A DNA stretch of 64,000 nucleotides from Halobacillus litoralis (GCF_009856355.1 NZ_WMEW01000016.1:1-64000), one strand, 5' to 3'. Shown: positions 35,641-44,414, counted from the first letter of the stretch. Notes: generated by a model from the letters alone, not told the origin. Numbers and translations: made by a program.

Positions 35641-35649
35641 TCTGGATCG

Positions 35650-36627
35650 TCAAGCCCTTTTCAACGTCACATCCCTGCGTACCGGGGCCTTCCCTTTTTT
35701 AACGGTGAGGCTGTGCAGAATGATGCCTGTGACTAATATTCCAATTCCGAAAAAGGCCGTCAAACCTGGAAGCGGGGCAGACAACAAAAGCACTTCCCCA
35801 AGAAGGACGAACAGAACCTGCGTGGACTGCGTAGCTTCGACAGCAGCCAGCTTCCCGCTTTGATGCCTGGACCGGTCTGTTGCTATGAAAAATAAGGTAG
35901 TGGCCATTACACCTGAGCAGACAGCGACAATAAAGGACTGGAGCACCTGCCCCTGCGCCGGCGGTCCTGCTGTGACCAGGGCGGTCGTGCTCAAAATCAG
36001 CCAGAAAGGAAGGCTGGCAAGCGTCATGCCGAGAATGCGCTGAAAGGTGTCCAGGCGGTCACTGCTGAAGGCCATCATTTTCCGGTTTCCGAGAGGATAA
36101 CAGAACGCAGCGACAAGAACAGGAAAAACCCCGGCCGTTAGTTCCAACAGTGTGACTTTCTCCAAATGCGGAAGTTGGATCAGACAGACACCTGCTAAAA
36201 TAAGGAAAGAAATGAGCAGTGAACGGATCGGAACCCGTTCTCTTCTTTTTTCAGGCCTGCTTCCGACATACACCGTCGTGTAAAAAAAAGGAGTGAGGAG
36301 AATACCGGCGGCAATCGTGATCTGCCACGTCCCGGCGATCAGCCATCCGGGTCCGTACGCAGCGGCATAGGTTAAAGGGGCGTAAAACAAAACGAATCCG
36401 ACAAAGCTCCATCCGATCCAGATCAATGGATGCTCTTTCAATTCCAGAAACACTTGTTTCCCGTTCTTTCTTACAAGTACAATGAGAAGCAGGAACGGCA
36501 CCATAAATAGAAAGCGCAGAGACGCACTCCACATCCAGCTGCCACCAGCAAGTTCCATCGACCGATTCAGAATGAAGGTGACAGCAAAAAACATCGAGGC
36601 CGCCACACCGATCAGAATCTCTCTCAT
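35650..36627 (-). CDS. EmrE-like multidrug efflux transporter (DMT superfamily)
   Basis: A 325-residue membrane protein with about ten helices, of the multidrug-resistance-efflux group within DMT transporters (NRSMELAGGSWMWSASLRF near the N-terminus is typical). Substrates are unknown. Start taken at ATG 36627; the GTG three codons upstream lies in the ribosome site region. It is divergent from an XRE-cupin regulator gene, with a paired repeat between, so that protein probably controls it. Confidence 0.85.
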   Translation of the reverse strand: MREILIGVAASMFFAVTFILNRSMELAGGSWMWSASLRFLFMVPFLLLIVLVRKNGKQVFLELKEHPLIWIGWSFVGFVLFYAPLTYAAAYGPGWLIAGTWQITIAAGILLTPFFYTTVYVGSRPEKRRERVPIRSLLISFLILAGVCLIQLPHLEKVTLLELTAGVFPVLVAAFCYPLGNRKMMAFSSDRLDTFQRILGMTLASLPFWLILSTTALVTAGPPAQGQVLQSFIVAVCSGVMATTLFFIATDRSRHQSGKLAAVEATQSTQVLFVLLGEVLLLSAPLPGLTAFFGIGILVTGIILHSLTVKKGKAPVRRDVTLKRA

Positions 36628-36659
36628 CTCCACCACCCCTTTAGTATATTATAATTAAC

Positions 36660-36692
36660 TTAACGTATATTATAGTATACATTAACGTATAT
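36660..36692. promoter_or_regulatory. paired direct repeat, candidate operator
   Basis: TTAACGTATAT occurs at 36660-36670 and 36682-36692 (22-bp period), with an inner inverted repeat GTATA/TATAC. It lies in the 97-bp gap between the transporter and the XRE-cupin gene. Confidence 0.5.
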
Positions 36693-36724
36693 AAATTGAA
36701 AACCATTTACAGGAGGAAAAAAGG

Positions 36725-37297
36725 ATGAGTGACCACCAAAAGCACGAAGCAGAAAAATTGGCCAGACAGGCCGGAGTGACGCTCAGGCGCCTGCGAAAAG
36801 GGAAACAGCTCAGCCTGCAGGACCTGGCCGACCTCACGAGTGTCAGTAAACTGACGCTTGGCAAAATTGAGCGGGGAGAAGCCAATCCATCGCTCACCGT
36901 CATGTGGAAAATCGCCAACGGTCTGCAGATTCCCCTTTCCACGCTGCTTGCCGAGGAACAGGAAATTGTCATTTCCAGAAAACATGAAGGAAATAAAGTC
37001 CTGAGTGCGGATGAGTCCTTGACACTTGAGTCGGTGTTTTCCACCCGCGGTTTTGATGCAATCGAGACCCACCGCGCCTTTTTAAAGCCGGGAACTGAAT
37101 ATATCACCGATGCCCACCAATCCGGAGTAGTCGAATACATCACAGTAATGGAAGGACGTGCCCGCATCCAGATACAGGACGACTTCTATGACCTGGAGAC
37201 GTATGATGCGATTAAATTCCGGGCGGATCAGCTCCACGGCTATCACAACCCCTGTGAAGAACCGGCTGTTCTGTATTTTGTGATGATGTATACGTGA
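36725..37297 (+). CDS. XRE-family regulator with cupin domain
   Basis: A 190-residue protein: HTH-XRE domain (about 15-72; SLQDLADLTSVSKLTLGKIERGEANPS region) followed by a cupin-2 barrel (about 105-188; VEYITVMEGRARIQ and DQLHGYHNP). Such proteins sense small ligands and repress neighbouring transporters or catabolic genes. AGGAGGAAAAAAGG precedes the ATG. Paired with the divergent efflux gene. Confidence 0.88.
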   Translation: MSDHQKHEAEKLARQAGVTLRRLRKGKQLSLQDLADLTSVSKLTLGKIERGEANPSLTVMWKIANGLQIPLSTLLAEEQEIVISRKHEGNKVLSADESLTLESVFSTRGFDAIETHRAFLKPGTEYITDAHQSGVVEYITVMEGRARIQIQDDFYDLETYDAIKFRADQLHGYHNPCEEPAVLYFVMMYT

Positions 37298-37363
37298 GGA
37301 AGCCTATGCGGACAGCCGGGGACAAAGCATCACTCTCCTCATAGTCCTATAAGGATGAACTGC

Positions 37364-37401
37364 AAAAAGGAGGACCTTCGATGTAATAGAAGGTCCTCCT
37401 T
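37364..37401. terminator. bidirectional terminator
   Basis: Arms AAGGAGGACCTTC and GAAGGTCCTCCTT with a nine-base loop, preceded by A-run. It ends the XRE-cupin gene. Confidence 0.85.
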
Positions 37402-37500
37402 AATCAAAGGGTAACACGCAGGGAAAACTGTGCTCCACCACGCACACGTAAACGCTGCCCCGCTTCTTTACAGACTGAAAAGCGGAAGGTATGAGGTTTT

Positions 37501-37983
37501 TCATCCATGTCTATTCAACCGCCGGCGCGCTGAAACCGTCTGCGGATTGATTTTCGTATGGCCGATGGCTTTCGCCAGCCCGAACTTCGGCATGTTTCCA
37601 TAAATCGATTCATACTGCCCTGGTTTCTGCAGATACGTTTCATGGTAGATGCCGACCTCTTCTGTATCCCCGGCCAGTTGATAAAACTTCTTCCACGCCT
37701 TCCGGTGCTTTTCCCCTCGGGCATAGGCCAGCAGGGCTTCCTCTGATTTCCAATACTGCAGCAACAGCACCGTCCGGCCAGTAAAGAAATTTTCCATTTC
37801 CAGAAACCCCTTATCCTTGTAGGTATAAAGCTCCTTGATCATCGGCGGCATTGCACGAAGCACAGGCAGCCATTGATGTACGGCCCGCCATTTATTGATC
37901 CGCATCCCGATAAGAAAAACGACAAATCCTTCCTCTCCCGCCGCTTCTGTCGTGTAACGTCCTTGAAACACTTGTTTCCCCAC
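37501..37983 (-). CDS. DUF4188 family protein
   Basis: A 160-residue soluble protein of DUF4188, a dimeric alpha/beta-barrel-like family related to heme-degrading-type monooxygenase folds; FVVFLIGMRINKWRAVHQWLP and LLLQYWKSEEALLAYARG are the conserved blocks. Function unknown. The GTG start follows the padR stop by one base and uses AAGGAGGAG at the end of padR as ribosome site, so the pair is one operon under the PadR protein. Confidence 0.82.
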   Translation of the reverse strand: MGKQVFQGRYTTEAAGEEGFVVFLIGMRINKWRAVHQWLPVLRAMPPMIKELYTYKDKGFLEMENFFTGRTVLLLQYWKSEEALLAYARGEKHRKAWKKFYQLAGDTEEVGIYHETYLQKPGQYESIYGNMPKFGLAKAIGHTKINPQTVSARRRLNRHG

Positions 37984-37984
37984 G

Positions 37985-38539
37985 TTACTCCTCCTTCATT
38001 TCTTTGATACGGACTTTCGTTTTCTCACACCAAACGACAGCCGCCTCCGTCGTTGCAAGGCCGTAATCCAGTGTAATGATCCAAAACGGCGTGTCTTGTG
38101 ATGGACACGCCTCCCGCAGCAGCATTTCCTTGATGCTCTGATAGGTGTGACGTTTCTCCTGCAGTATTTCCTCGTAGCTGTCCAATTGATGAAGAATGAC
38201 GGATTTCTCCTGATTCCGGCTGAAAAACAGCTTCAGCAGCAGTTCATTTTTCTCTACCGGCAGATCCTCCACCGGTTTCAACAGCCACGAACGCAGCTGT
38301 TCTTCACCGGACGGGGTGATAACGTATTCCTTTTTATCCGGCCGGCCTTCCTGTGAGGTGACTTTAACGTCTGCACTCCCCTCCTCCACCAGTTTCTTAA
38401 GCGCAGGGTAGATCTGTCCGTAGCTGATCTTCCAAAAATGATTCAAACTGCCATCTATCATCTGCTTCATTTCATAGCCTGTGTGAAATCCAGCCGTCAT
38501 CAAGCCAAGCAGGGCATAAGGGGTATGATTCTCCTTCAT
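37985..38539 (-). CDS. PadR family transcriptional regulator
   Basis: A 184-residue PadR protein: winged helix at about 5-80 (YALLGLMTAGFHTGYEMKQ; WKISYGQIYPALKKLVEEG; GRPDKKEYVITPSGEEQL), then a helical dimer domain. It lies first in an operon with DUF4188. A large inverted repeat just upstream overlaps the promoter, so autorepression is likely. AAAGGAGCAGCCT precedes the ATG. Confidence 0.9.
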   Translation of the reverse strand: MKENHTPYALLGLMTAGFHTGYEMKQMIDGSLNHFWKISYGQIYPALKKLVEEGSADVKVTSQEGRPDKKEYVITPSGEEQLRSWLLKPVEDLPVEKNELLLKLFFSRNQEKSVILHQLDSYEEILQEKRHTYQSIKEMLLREACPSQDTPFWIITLDYGLATTEAAVVWCEKTKVRIKEMKEE

Positions 38540-38552
38540 AGGCTGCTCCTTT

Positions 38553-38584
38553 TATATCAATTTAATATATATCTATTTGATATA
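38553..38584. promoter_or_regulatory. candidate PadR operator and promoter
   Basis: TATATCAA (38553-38560) and TTGATATA (38577-38584) form an inverted repeat with a 16-bp A/T centre. On the minus strand TATAAT overlaps its upstream edge. Confidence 0.55.
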
Positions 38585-38623
38585 ATTATAGAACAGGAAG
38601 GCTGTGAAATAAACAGAAAATTT

Positions 38624-39151
38624 TCACATCCACCTCCGCATCCTCCCATAAGTAAGCAGCCCTTCATAAGGGTCTCCTTTTATGCCCAACTGGGTGCAAA
38701 AAGCGGCTTCCGTGGAAAAACCCTCTTTCTTTTGCTGACGTATGATGGTCTTCAATGACGGATCCTCCTGAAGAATACGGCATTCCAAGTACATGTGAAG
38801 CCAGGCATGCTGCTCGGTCACCGGCTGGTTCTGAGCAAACAACTCCCACTCCAGCCCCCCATAGGTGAAGTTGGCTTTTAAGACCTTCCGCCTTCTTATG
38901 TATTTCTCAATGACCTTGAACCCCGGAAAGCCTCCATACAGCCGCTCCCATTTTTCTGATAAAAGAGAGAGGTTTTCCGCCTGCATGATGACATCAACAT
39001 CTGAATCCTCCAAATCAATGCCGAGGGGAATCGTTCCACAGATGACCGGGTGATTTTCCTTACATTCTGAAGCGATTTTCAGCTTGTGATACAGCTTCAG
39101 GACGTGCTGCTGCTTTTCAGAACCAGTGCGTAATATTTCCATCACGTTCAT
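38624..39151 (-). CDS. DUF4269 family protein, nucleotidyltransferase-like
   Basis: A 175-residue protein. CGTIPLGIDLEDSDVDVI contains the D-x-D of the nucleotidyltransferase fold expected for DUF4269. The helical rest has ANFTYGGLEWELFAQ and the C-terminal LGIKGDPYEGLLTYG. Substrate unknown. GGAGGGAG lies seven bases before the ATG. Monocistronic between the PadR unit and the VOC gene. Confidence 0.8.
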   Translation of the reverse strand: MNVMEILRTGSEKQQHVLKLYHKLKIASECKENHPVICGTIPLGIDLEDSDVDVIMQAENLSLLSEKWERLYGGFPGFKVIEKYIRRRKVLKANFTYGGLEWELFAQNQPVTEQHAWLHMYLECRILQEDPSLKTIIRQQKKEGFSTEAAFCTQLGIKGDPYEGLLTYGRMRRWM

Positions 39152-39179
39152 CCATCTCCCTCCTTCCTCCCTACCATAA

Positions 39180-39216
39180 AAAGAAACGCCCCTGTCTGCA
39201 AGGACAAGGGCGTTCG
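39180..39216 (-). terminator. terminator of the VOC gene
   Basis: Arms AACGCCCCTGTC and GACAAGGGCGTT; T-run TTTCTTTT on the minus strand. Confidence 0.8.
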
Positions 39217-39220
39217 TTTA

Positions 39221-39718
39221 TTAATAAGCTCCGTCAGAATAGGTGAGTTCATAGCTATGGGAGTAAATCTCAAAAATGTTGCCGAACGGATCTTCAACAT
39301 AGACCATCCGGTACGGTTTATCTCCAGGATAGTATTCACGGATCGGCATGCGCTGCTTCCCGCCGTGGGCTTTGATTTTTTCCACCATGCCTTCTACATC
39401 CGGGTCCTGGATACAGAAGTGGAAGATGCCTGTCTTCCAGTATTCAAAGTTGTTTTCCGGAGTCTCATTCTCCGGGAATTCGAACATTTCGACTCCGATA
39501 CGGTCACCGGTTGCGAGGTGGGCAATGCGGAACTGCTCCCAGTCATTCCCGAACACGTCGCGGCACATCTGGCCGATCGCTGAGTCATCATTTTTCACTT
39601 CCGACGGCTCCATAATGACGTACCAGCCAAATACCTCCGTATAGAATTGAACAGCTTCATCTAAATTCGGGACAGAAAGCCCGATATGGGAAAAAGATCT
39701 TGGAAAAGTCATCATCAT
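39221..39718 (-). CDS. VOC family protein (glyoxalase/dioxygenase fold)
   Basis: A 165-residue two-module VOC protein. Metal ligands expected at His in SHIGLSVPNLD, Glu in GVEMFEF, His in IFHFCIQDPD and Glu in DPFGNIFEIYS. It resembles lactoylglutathione-lyase-related proteins of unknown substrate. GGAGGAATAA precedes the first of three ATGs. Divergent from an HxlR regulator gene that probably controls it, a common arrangement for electrophile detoxification. Confidence 0.85.
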   Translation of the reverse strand: MMMTFPRSFSHIGLSVPNLDEAVQFYTEVFGWYVIMEPSEVKNDDSAIGQMCRDVFGNDWEQFRIAHLATGDRIGVEMFEFPENETPENNFEYWKTGIFHFCIQDPDVEGMVEKIKAHGGKQRMPIREYYPGDKPYRMVYVEDPFGNIFEIYSHSYELTYSDGAY

Positions 39719-39795
39719 TTATTCCTCCTTGTTTTATTTCCTTTACAAATTCCATTATAGTTAGATTTAGACGTTTGAGAAGAACGCACTTTTAA

Positions 39796-39808
39796 GTAAG
39801 ACGCTTAC
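39796..39808. promoter_or_regulatory. palindrome, candidate HxlR operator
   Basis: GTAAG-ACG-CTTAC lies between the VOC gene and the HxlR gene, 26 bp before the regulator start. Confidence 0.5.
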
Positions 39809-39833
39809 CAAAAAGTTAGAAAGGAGCCCGTTT

Positions 39834-40172
39834 ATGAAGGCACCGATGGACGATAATGGAAAGCTTAAATGCTCCATAGAATACACTTTGAAGAAGATCG
39901 GCGGCAAATGGAAAACCGTCATTCTCTGGCACTTGAGCGTAGACGGGACACTCCGCTACAACGCTTTGAGAAGCCTGCTTCCCGGCATTTCACATAAGGT
40001 GCTGAGCCAGCAGCTGAAGGAACTGGAGGAGGATGGCTTCATTATCCGCTTCCAATATGATACCGTTCCTCCGAAGGTCGAGTATTCCATTACAGAGATG
40101 GGGAAAACGCTGATTCCTATTCTTGAGCAGATGCATAAGTGGGGGACCACCTATGGAGATCTGGAACCATAA
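39834..40172 (+). CDS. HxlR family transcriptional regulator
   Basis: A 112-residue HxlR/DUF24 winged-helix protein with an N-terminal Cys in KCSIEYTLKKIGGKW, at the place where relatives such as YodB and HypR carry their redox-sensing cysteine. LLPGISHKVLSQQLKELEEDG is the recognition part. AAAGGAGCCCGTTT precedes the ATG. Thiol-based sensing of electrophiles and control of the divergent VOC gene are inferred from the family. Confidence 0.9.
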   Translation: MKAPMDDNGKLKCSIEYTLKKIGGKWKTVILWHLSVDGTLRYNALRSLLPGISHKVLSQQLKELEEDGFIIRFQYDTVPPKVEYSITEMGKTLIPILEQMHKWGTTYGDLEP

Positions 40173-40218
40173 AAAAACCTGCAGCAAGGCCTGAACTTAG
40201 CCTGCTGCAGGTTTTTCT
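40171..40218. terminator. bidirectional terminator
   Basis: AAAAACCTGCAGCA and TGCTGCAGGTTTTT arms between the HxlR gene and bdbD. Confidence 0.88.
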
Positions 40219-40220
40219 TT

Positions 40221-40868
40221 TTATTCCGTTTCTGCTTCCTCAACCATTTGAACGAGGTCATCGATGGAGCTGCCTTCGAACTTTTCACCATTCACAAATA
40301 GTGTCGGCGTTCCAGTGACATCCCAGTCACCAGCCCAGTCAAGGTCGCGATCCAGTGCCTCTTCACCGGCACCATCCTGATAGGCAGTAAGAACCGACTG
40401 CGCTTCTTCTTCACTGACGACTTCTGCCAGCGTGTCATATAAGTAATCTTCCGTGTAAACTTCCTGCTGCTCGGTTCCCGGCTCCTGCTTTTCATACATC
40501 AATTCATGAAATTCCCAGAAGGTGTCGTTTCCCAGTTCCTGATAAACGACTTCTGCAAATTCAGCAGAGCGGTCGGAATCCGCGTTGATGAACGGGTATT
40601 GAATAAAGTAAAATTTCACATCTCCGGTTTGAATCAACTGCTCATCAATCAATGGAAAGAATCCGGACTCAAAATCCTTGCAGTACGGACACTTGTAGTC
40701 CCCGAATTCTACAATCTTGACTTCCGCGCTCTCTTCACCTAAGTAAGGCTGGTTTTCATAACGATCCGCTGTATCTTCACTTGTCCCGCCGCCGCTTAAT
40801 AAAGCAATAGCGGCAATCACAAGGACAACGGCTGCTGCAGCAGCTATCCAGATCCACGTCTTTTTCAT
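40221..40868 (-). CDS. bdbD: DsbA-like thiol-disulfide oxidoreductase, BdbD type
   Basis: A 215-residue membrane-anchored oxidoreductase: N-terminal helix (about 4-24), a short linker, then a thioredoxin fold with a helical insert, active site KCPYCKDFE and cis-proline in VTGTPTLFVNGE. It introduces disulfides in exported proteins. No bdbC partner lies beside it, so re-oxidation relies on a distant gene. The ATG 40868 follows GGAGGAAACAAAA; codons upstream to 40916 contain this site and are excluded. Confidence 0.88.
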   Translation of the reverse strand: MKKTWIWIAAAAAVVLVIAAIALLSGGGTSEDTADRYENQPYLGEESAEVKIVEFGDYKCPYCKDFESGFFPLIDEQLIQTGDVKFYFIQYPFINADSDRSAEFAEVVYQELGNDTFWEFHELMYEKQEPGTEQQEVYTEDYLYDTLAEVVSEEEAQSVLTAYQDGAGEEALDRDLDWAGDWDVTGTPTLFVNGEKFEGSSIDDLVQMVEEAETE

Positions 40869-41197
40869 TTTTGTTTCCTCCATGTGTACGATTTCAGGCT
40901 TCTGCCATTCAACCACGATGACAGGCCCGGACGATCCCCTTATTTTCCGTACAGCCGGAAAAATCTCCTACGGAAATATCATGCATGACCACTCTGTGAA
41001 AGTCAAAAATATTCTTCACGTTCGAGGGCAGAAACGGCGCTCTATCCAGAACATGCCAAAGAAAACGATGCCATTTTTGAAAAAGACAAATAATTTAAAC
41101 GAATTGAAGAAAGGCTATTGTTCCTTCCTCCGATTCTTGGTAGGATAATCTTTATTCGTTTCACGAATGAAGACTCCACCACGAAAGGAACATGCAT
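40869..41197. other. divergent gap between bdbD and brnQ
   Basis: About 330 bases without a convincing gene. A short hairpin TTTTCCG/CGGAAAA occurs at 40943-40962. A weak promoter for brnQ may use TTGTTC (near 41119) with TAGGAT 17 bp later. No T-box or other known leader RNA is recognised. Confidence 0.4.
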
Positions 41198-42559
41198 ATG
41201 CAACAAAGAAAAGCCATCTCCACGTACATCATGATCGGGACCATGCTGTTTGGTTTATTTTTCGGGGCAGGCAACCTGATTTTCCCCATACAGCTCGGAC
41301 AGCTCGCTGGAACATCCTTCTGGCCGGCTTTGATTGGTTTCCTCGTTACCGCGATCGGACTTCCGTTCATGGGCATCCTGGCTGTCGGCTTGTCCGGAAG
41401 CAGCGGACTACATGACCTGGCCAGCCGTGTCCACCCCTTATTCGGGACAGGCTTTGCCCTGCTTTTATATTTAACCATCGGCCCGTTTTTTGCTATCCCC
41501 CGGACGGCTACTGTTCCGTTCGTTGTCGGATTTGAGCCTTTCCTTGATCAAGGATCAGCGAACATCTGGCTCGGCGTTTTCACCTTTATCTTTTTCGCAG
41601 CGGCCTGGTACTTCTCTCTCAATTCGGCGAAAGTGATGGACATTGTCGGGAAATATCTCACACCGACCTTTTTACTGTTCTTATCCATTCTTATCGTTAC
41701 AGCCATCATCAAGCCGATGGGAAGCTTCGGGGCACCGACCGGATCTTATGAAGCGATGCCGTTCATGACCGGATTCAAGGAAGGATACAACACGATGGAC
41801 GCCCTCGGCGCCCTTGCCTTCGGGATCGTTGTCATTCATGCCATCCGCCGTCTCGGCATCACTGATACAAAAGCGATTGCGAGCACAACATGGAAATCCG
41901 GTTTGTTCGCCATGGGGTTAATGGCGCTGATTTACGGACTGATTACGTATATGGGGGCTTCCAGTACAGCGGCTGTCGGGCAGTTTGAAAACGGCGGACT
42001 GACCTTTGCTGCGGTTTCCCAGTATTATTTCGGACCATTCGGCTCCATCCTGCTTGCTTTGATCGTCATTCTGGCCTGCTTGAAAACGTGTATCGGCCTG
42101 ATCATTGCCTGTAGTGAATTTTTCCATACGATTTATCCGAAAGTGAGCTATCAAACGTTTGTGCTTGTGTTGTCATTATTTTCCTTTATCGTGGCAAACT
42201 TCGGACTGACAAACATTATTGCGTATGCGATCCCCGTGCTGATGTTCCTTTATCCGCTGGCGATCGTCCTTATTCTGCTCGGCCTCAGCTCCAAGCTGTT
42301 CAATCATAAGCGCCCTGTCTATGCGGGAGCTATGGTGCTCACCTTTTTCGTCAGCCTCTTCGACGGATACAACGCCCTTGCAGGAACGGTCCCATCGATT
42401 ACGACCCAGTGGCTGGAATCCGTGAACACGGTTTATGCGGCCTACCTGCCGTTTTATGACCTCGGCCTGGGCTGGATTGTACCAGCCGTTATCGGCGCAT
42501 TAATCGGGTATTTCTGGAAAGGTACTCCCTCTCCAGCCATGCAGACAGAAACAGCCTAA
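41198..42559 (+). CDS. brnQ: branched-chain amino acid:cation symporter
   Basis: A 453-residue LIVCS-family carrier with about 12 helices, importing Leu, Ile and Val with Na+ or H+. Signatures: GLFFGAGNLIFPIQLGQLAG, IGPFFAIPRTATVPFVVGFEP and LACLKTCIGLI. The second ATG is chosen: AAAGGA is eight bases before it but only two before the first. It ends at a strong terminator. Confidence 0.94.
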   Translation: MQQRKAISTYIMIGTMLFGLFFGAGNLIFPIQLGQLAGTSFWPALIGFLVTAIGLPFMGILAVGLSGSSGLHDLASRVHPLFGTGFALLLYLTIGPFFAIPRTATVPFVVGFEPFLDQGSANIWLGVFTFIFFAAAWYFSLNSAKVMDIVGKYLTPTFLLFLSILIVTAIIKPMGSFGAPTGSYEAMPFMTGFKEGYNTMDALGALAFGIVVIHAIRRLGITDTKAIASTTWKSGLFAMGLMALIYGLITYMGASSTAAVGQFENGGLTFAAVSQYYFGPFGSILLALIVILACLKTCIGLIIACSEFFHTIYPKVSYQTFVLVLSLFSFIVANFGLTNIIAYAIPVLMFLYPLAIVLILLGLSSKLFNHKRPVYAGAMVLTFFVSLFDGYNALAGTVPSITTQWLESVNTVYAAYLPFYDLGLGWIVPAVIGALIGYFWKGTPSPAMQTETA

Positions 42560-42562
42560 CTA

Positions 42563-42601
42563 TAAAAAAGGAAGCGTCCCATTCAGGGATGCTTCCTTTT
42601 G
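42563..42601. terminator. bidirectional terminator
   Basis: AAAAAAGGAAGC and GCTTCCTTTT arms with GTCCC/GGGAT extension. Confidence 0.85.
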
Positions 42602-42602
42602 T

Positions 42603-43802
42603 TTATTCAGCAGGCGTAAGGAGCTGCTCCTTCACTTTTTCAGCAAATGCTTCACCGGCCATCAGCCTGCGTCCGCCTCCCTGGACAAAATGAGGGCGGC
42701 CGCCCCCCTTGCCTTCAATCAGCGGCATGACCTGTTTGGCAGCCTCATTCATATTGCCTTCCAGTGCCTCTCCTCTGGCAAGGACGAATTGAAGCTGTTC
42801 TTCCTGCTCGCTCACAAAGACAACCCGATGATCGGAGGTCTTCGTAAGCACGGCCTGTGCCAGAGCCTGCAGGTCCTTAATGGAACGATCCTGGAACACT
42901 TTTACAATCACCTCATCACCGCTGTGAGCATCTGCCAGTTCAGCTGCTTCAAAGGACAACAGCTGTTCTTCCAGTGCAGCGATTTTTTTCTCTTTTTCCT
43001 TATCGCTTTGGATGAGAGACGTCAATTCTTCCACGAGCTTACCTTCCGGGCGTGAAATCAGCTGTTTTACCCCCTGGATGATCTGATGCTTGCTCGCGAG
43101 CTGCTCCAGAACACGGTCACCGCAGACAAACTCCAGACGGACCTGTCCTTTATTCTTCGTCCAGCCGAGGAATTTCACTGCAGCTACTTCCGCTGTAGAG
43201 GCAGGGTGGGTGCCGCCGCAGCCGCTGTAATCAATTTCCGGGATGATCACGAGCCGTACGTCACCTTCCACACTTAACGATTTGCGCAGCGGATAGGTAT
43301 TGGCTTCTTCCACCGTCATCCATTTCGTGTCAATCGGATAATCAGCACGGATGACCTTGTTGATCTTCGCCTCTGCCTCTTTCAGGACCGCCTCGCTGAG
43401 TTGAGGGGTATCCAGATCGATCGTTACCGTATCCGCTCCTAAATGAAAGCTCGTCGTTGGAATTTGATAGTCATCGTGGAAAATGGCGGATACGATATGC
43501 TGACCGCTGTGCTGCTGCCTGTGATCATGACGACGCTGTTCATCCACGACGCCGTGGACAGCTGTCTGTTCTGAAGACAAGGCTGCAGCCAGGTAGTGAC
43601 GGATCTCGCCATCTATATCCTCAACATCGACGACAGCAGTCCCGTTCAAGGTGCCGGTATCGTGAGGCTGGCCGCCTCCTGTCGGGTAAAAGGCCGTTGC
43701 CTCAAGGACGGCGTATGGTCCTCGGTGATCCTCTTCTATTTCTTTTACATAGGTATGAAAACTCGTAAGGTACGCATCTTTGTAATACAATTTCTCTGTC
43801 AT
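42603..43802 (-). CDS. alanyl-tRNA editing protein AlaX (with DHHA1 domain)
   Basis: A 399-residue free-standing editing protein that hydrolyses mischarged Ser- or Gly-tRNA(Ala). N-terminal part has FYPTGGGQPHDTG; the zinc site is HSGQH with CGGTHPAS; the C-terminal 150 residues are a DHHA1 domain with a coiled-coil linker (about 235-275). The length fits the long AlaX class. GGAGGAAGAACG precedes the ATG. Monocistronic. Confidence 0.92.
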   Translation of the reverse strand: MTEKLYYKDAYLTSFHTYVKEIEEDHRGPYAVLEATAFYPTGGGQPHDTGTLNGTAVVDVEDIDGEIRHYLAAALSSEQTAVHGVVDEQRRHDHRQQHSGQHIVSAIFHDDYQIPTTSFHLGADTVTIDLDTPQLSEAVLKEAEAKINKVIRADYPIDTKWMTVEEANTYPLRKSLSVEGDVRLVIIPEIDYSGCGGTHPASTAEVAAVKFLGWTKNKGQVRLEFVCGDRVLEQLASKHQIIQGVKQLISRPEGKLVEELTSLIQSDKEKEKKIAALEEQLLSFEAAELADAHSGDEVIVKVFQDRSIKDLQALAQAVLTKTSDHRVVFVSEQEEQLQFVLARGEALEGNMNEAAKQVMPLIEGKGGGRPHFVQGGGRRLMAGEAFAEKVKEQLLTPAE

Positions 43803-43868
43803 CGTTCTTCCTCCTGTCTACCTCCTATCGTACCATGAGCAACGGCGTTTCTGCAGAAATACCAGCAT

Positions 43869-44414
43869 TCATTCAATTCCGGACTCTGATGGCAGCAATC
43901 CATACACATCATGATCCACGTACGTCTTCCCGAGCATCTCTGCCGCCCGGATCCGTCCTTCATATGTAAAACCGAGCCGCCGGGGAATGGCCGCACTGCT
44001 CTCATTTCCAGCAGCCACCCGGATTTCAATCCGGTTCAATTCCAGCGTGCGGAAGCAGTGATGGACGACCTGCCGGCAGGCCTTCGTCATCAACCCTTTC
44101 CCACAAAAAGGCCCGCCCATCCAATAACCGATGGACGTGGATTTGTGATCCCAGTCAACGCCATGCAGCCCAATGATCCCTGCCAGTTCTCCCTTATAGA
44201 CGATTACTGCCTGAAAACCATCATCATCCGCATACTGTTGGAGCGAGTTCCTGATAAAAGTCAGCGATTGCTCCGGTGCTTCCACTGCATCCACCCAGGG
44301 CAGCCAACGCCGCAAGTGCTCCCTTGAGCTATCCATGAGCCGAAATAACTCATGTTGATCTGAGGGGTTGAGCCGTCTGAGTTTTGTGTGTTCGTCCACT
44401 TGTATGGAAAACAT
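43869..44414 (-). CDS. ydaF: RimL-like GNAT N-acetyltransferase
   Basis: A 181-residue acetyltransferase matching B. subtilis YdaF (183 residues): LRRLNPSDQHELFRLM, GIIGLHGVDWDHKSTSIGYW, GKGLMTKACRQVV (acetyl-CoA loop) and ELNRIEIRVAAGNESSAAIPRRLGF. Probably acetylates N-terminal or side-chain amines of ribosomal or other proteins. ATG 44414 has GGAGGGAAAGAA before it; upstream codons to 44477 lack a site. Confidence 0.88.
   Translation of the reverse strand: MFSIQVDEHTKLRRLNPSDQHELFRLMDSSREHLRRWLPWVDAVEAPEQSLTFIRNSLQQYADDDGFQAVIVYKGELAGIIGLHGVDWDHKSTSIGYWMGGPFCGKGLMTKACRQVVHHCFRTLELNRIEIRVAAGNESSAAIPRRLGFTYEGRIRAAEMLGKTYVDHDVYGLLPSESGIE

Larger units (their letters stand above)
35205..35649. 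other. non-coding stretch between rbsR and the EmrE-like gene
   Basis: Contains two related hairpin terminators at its ends (35248-35272 and 35613-35640) and the long form of the dispersed repeat (35440-35570). A 123-codon frame across it comes from the repeat and is not considered a gene. The rbs promoter lies at its low-coordinate end, probably using TTGTAC or TTGCCT near 35225-35240 as -35. Confidence 0.6.

Noticed and set aside
41000..41197. T-box leader before brnQ
   Set aside because: No T-box sequence (TGGNACCGCG-like) or matching terminator/antiterminator pair is visible.
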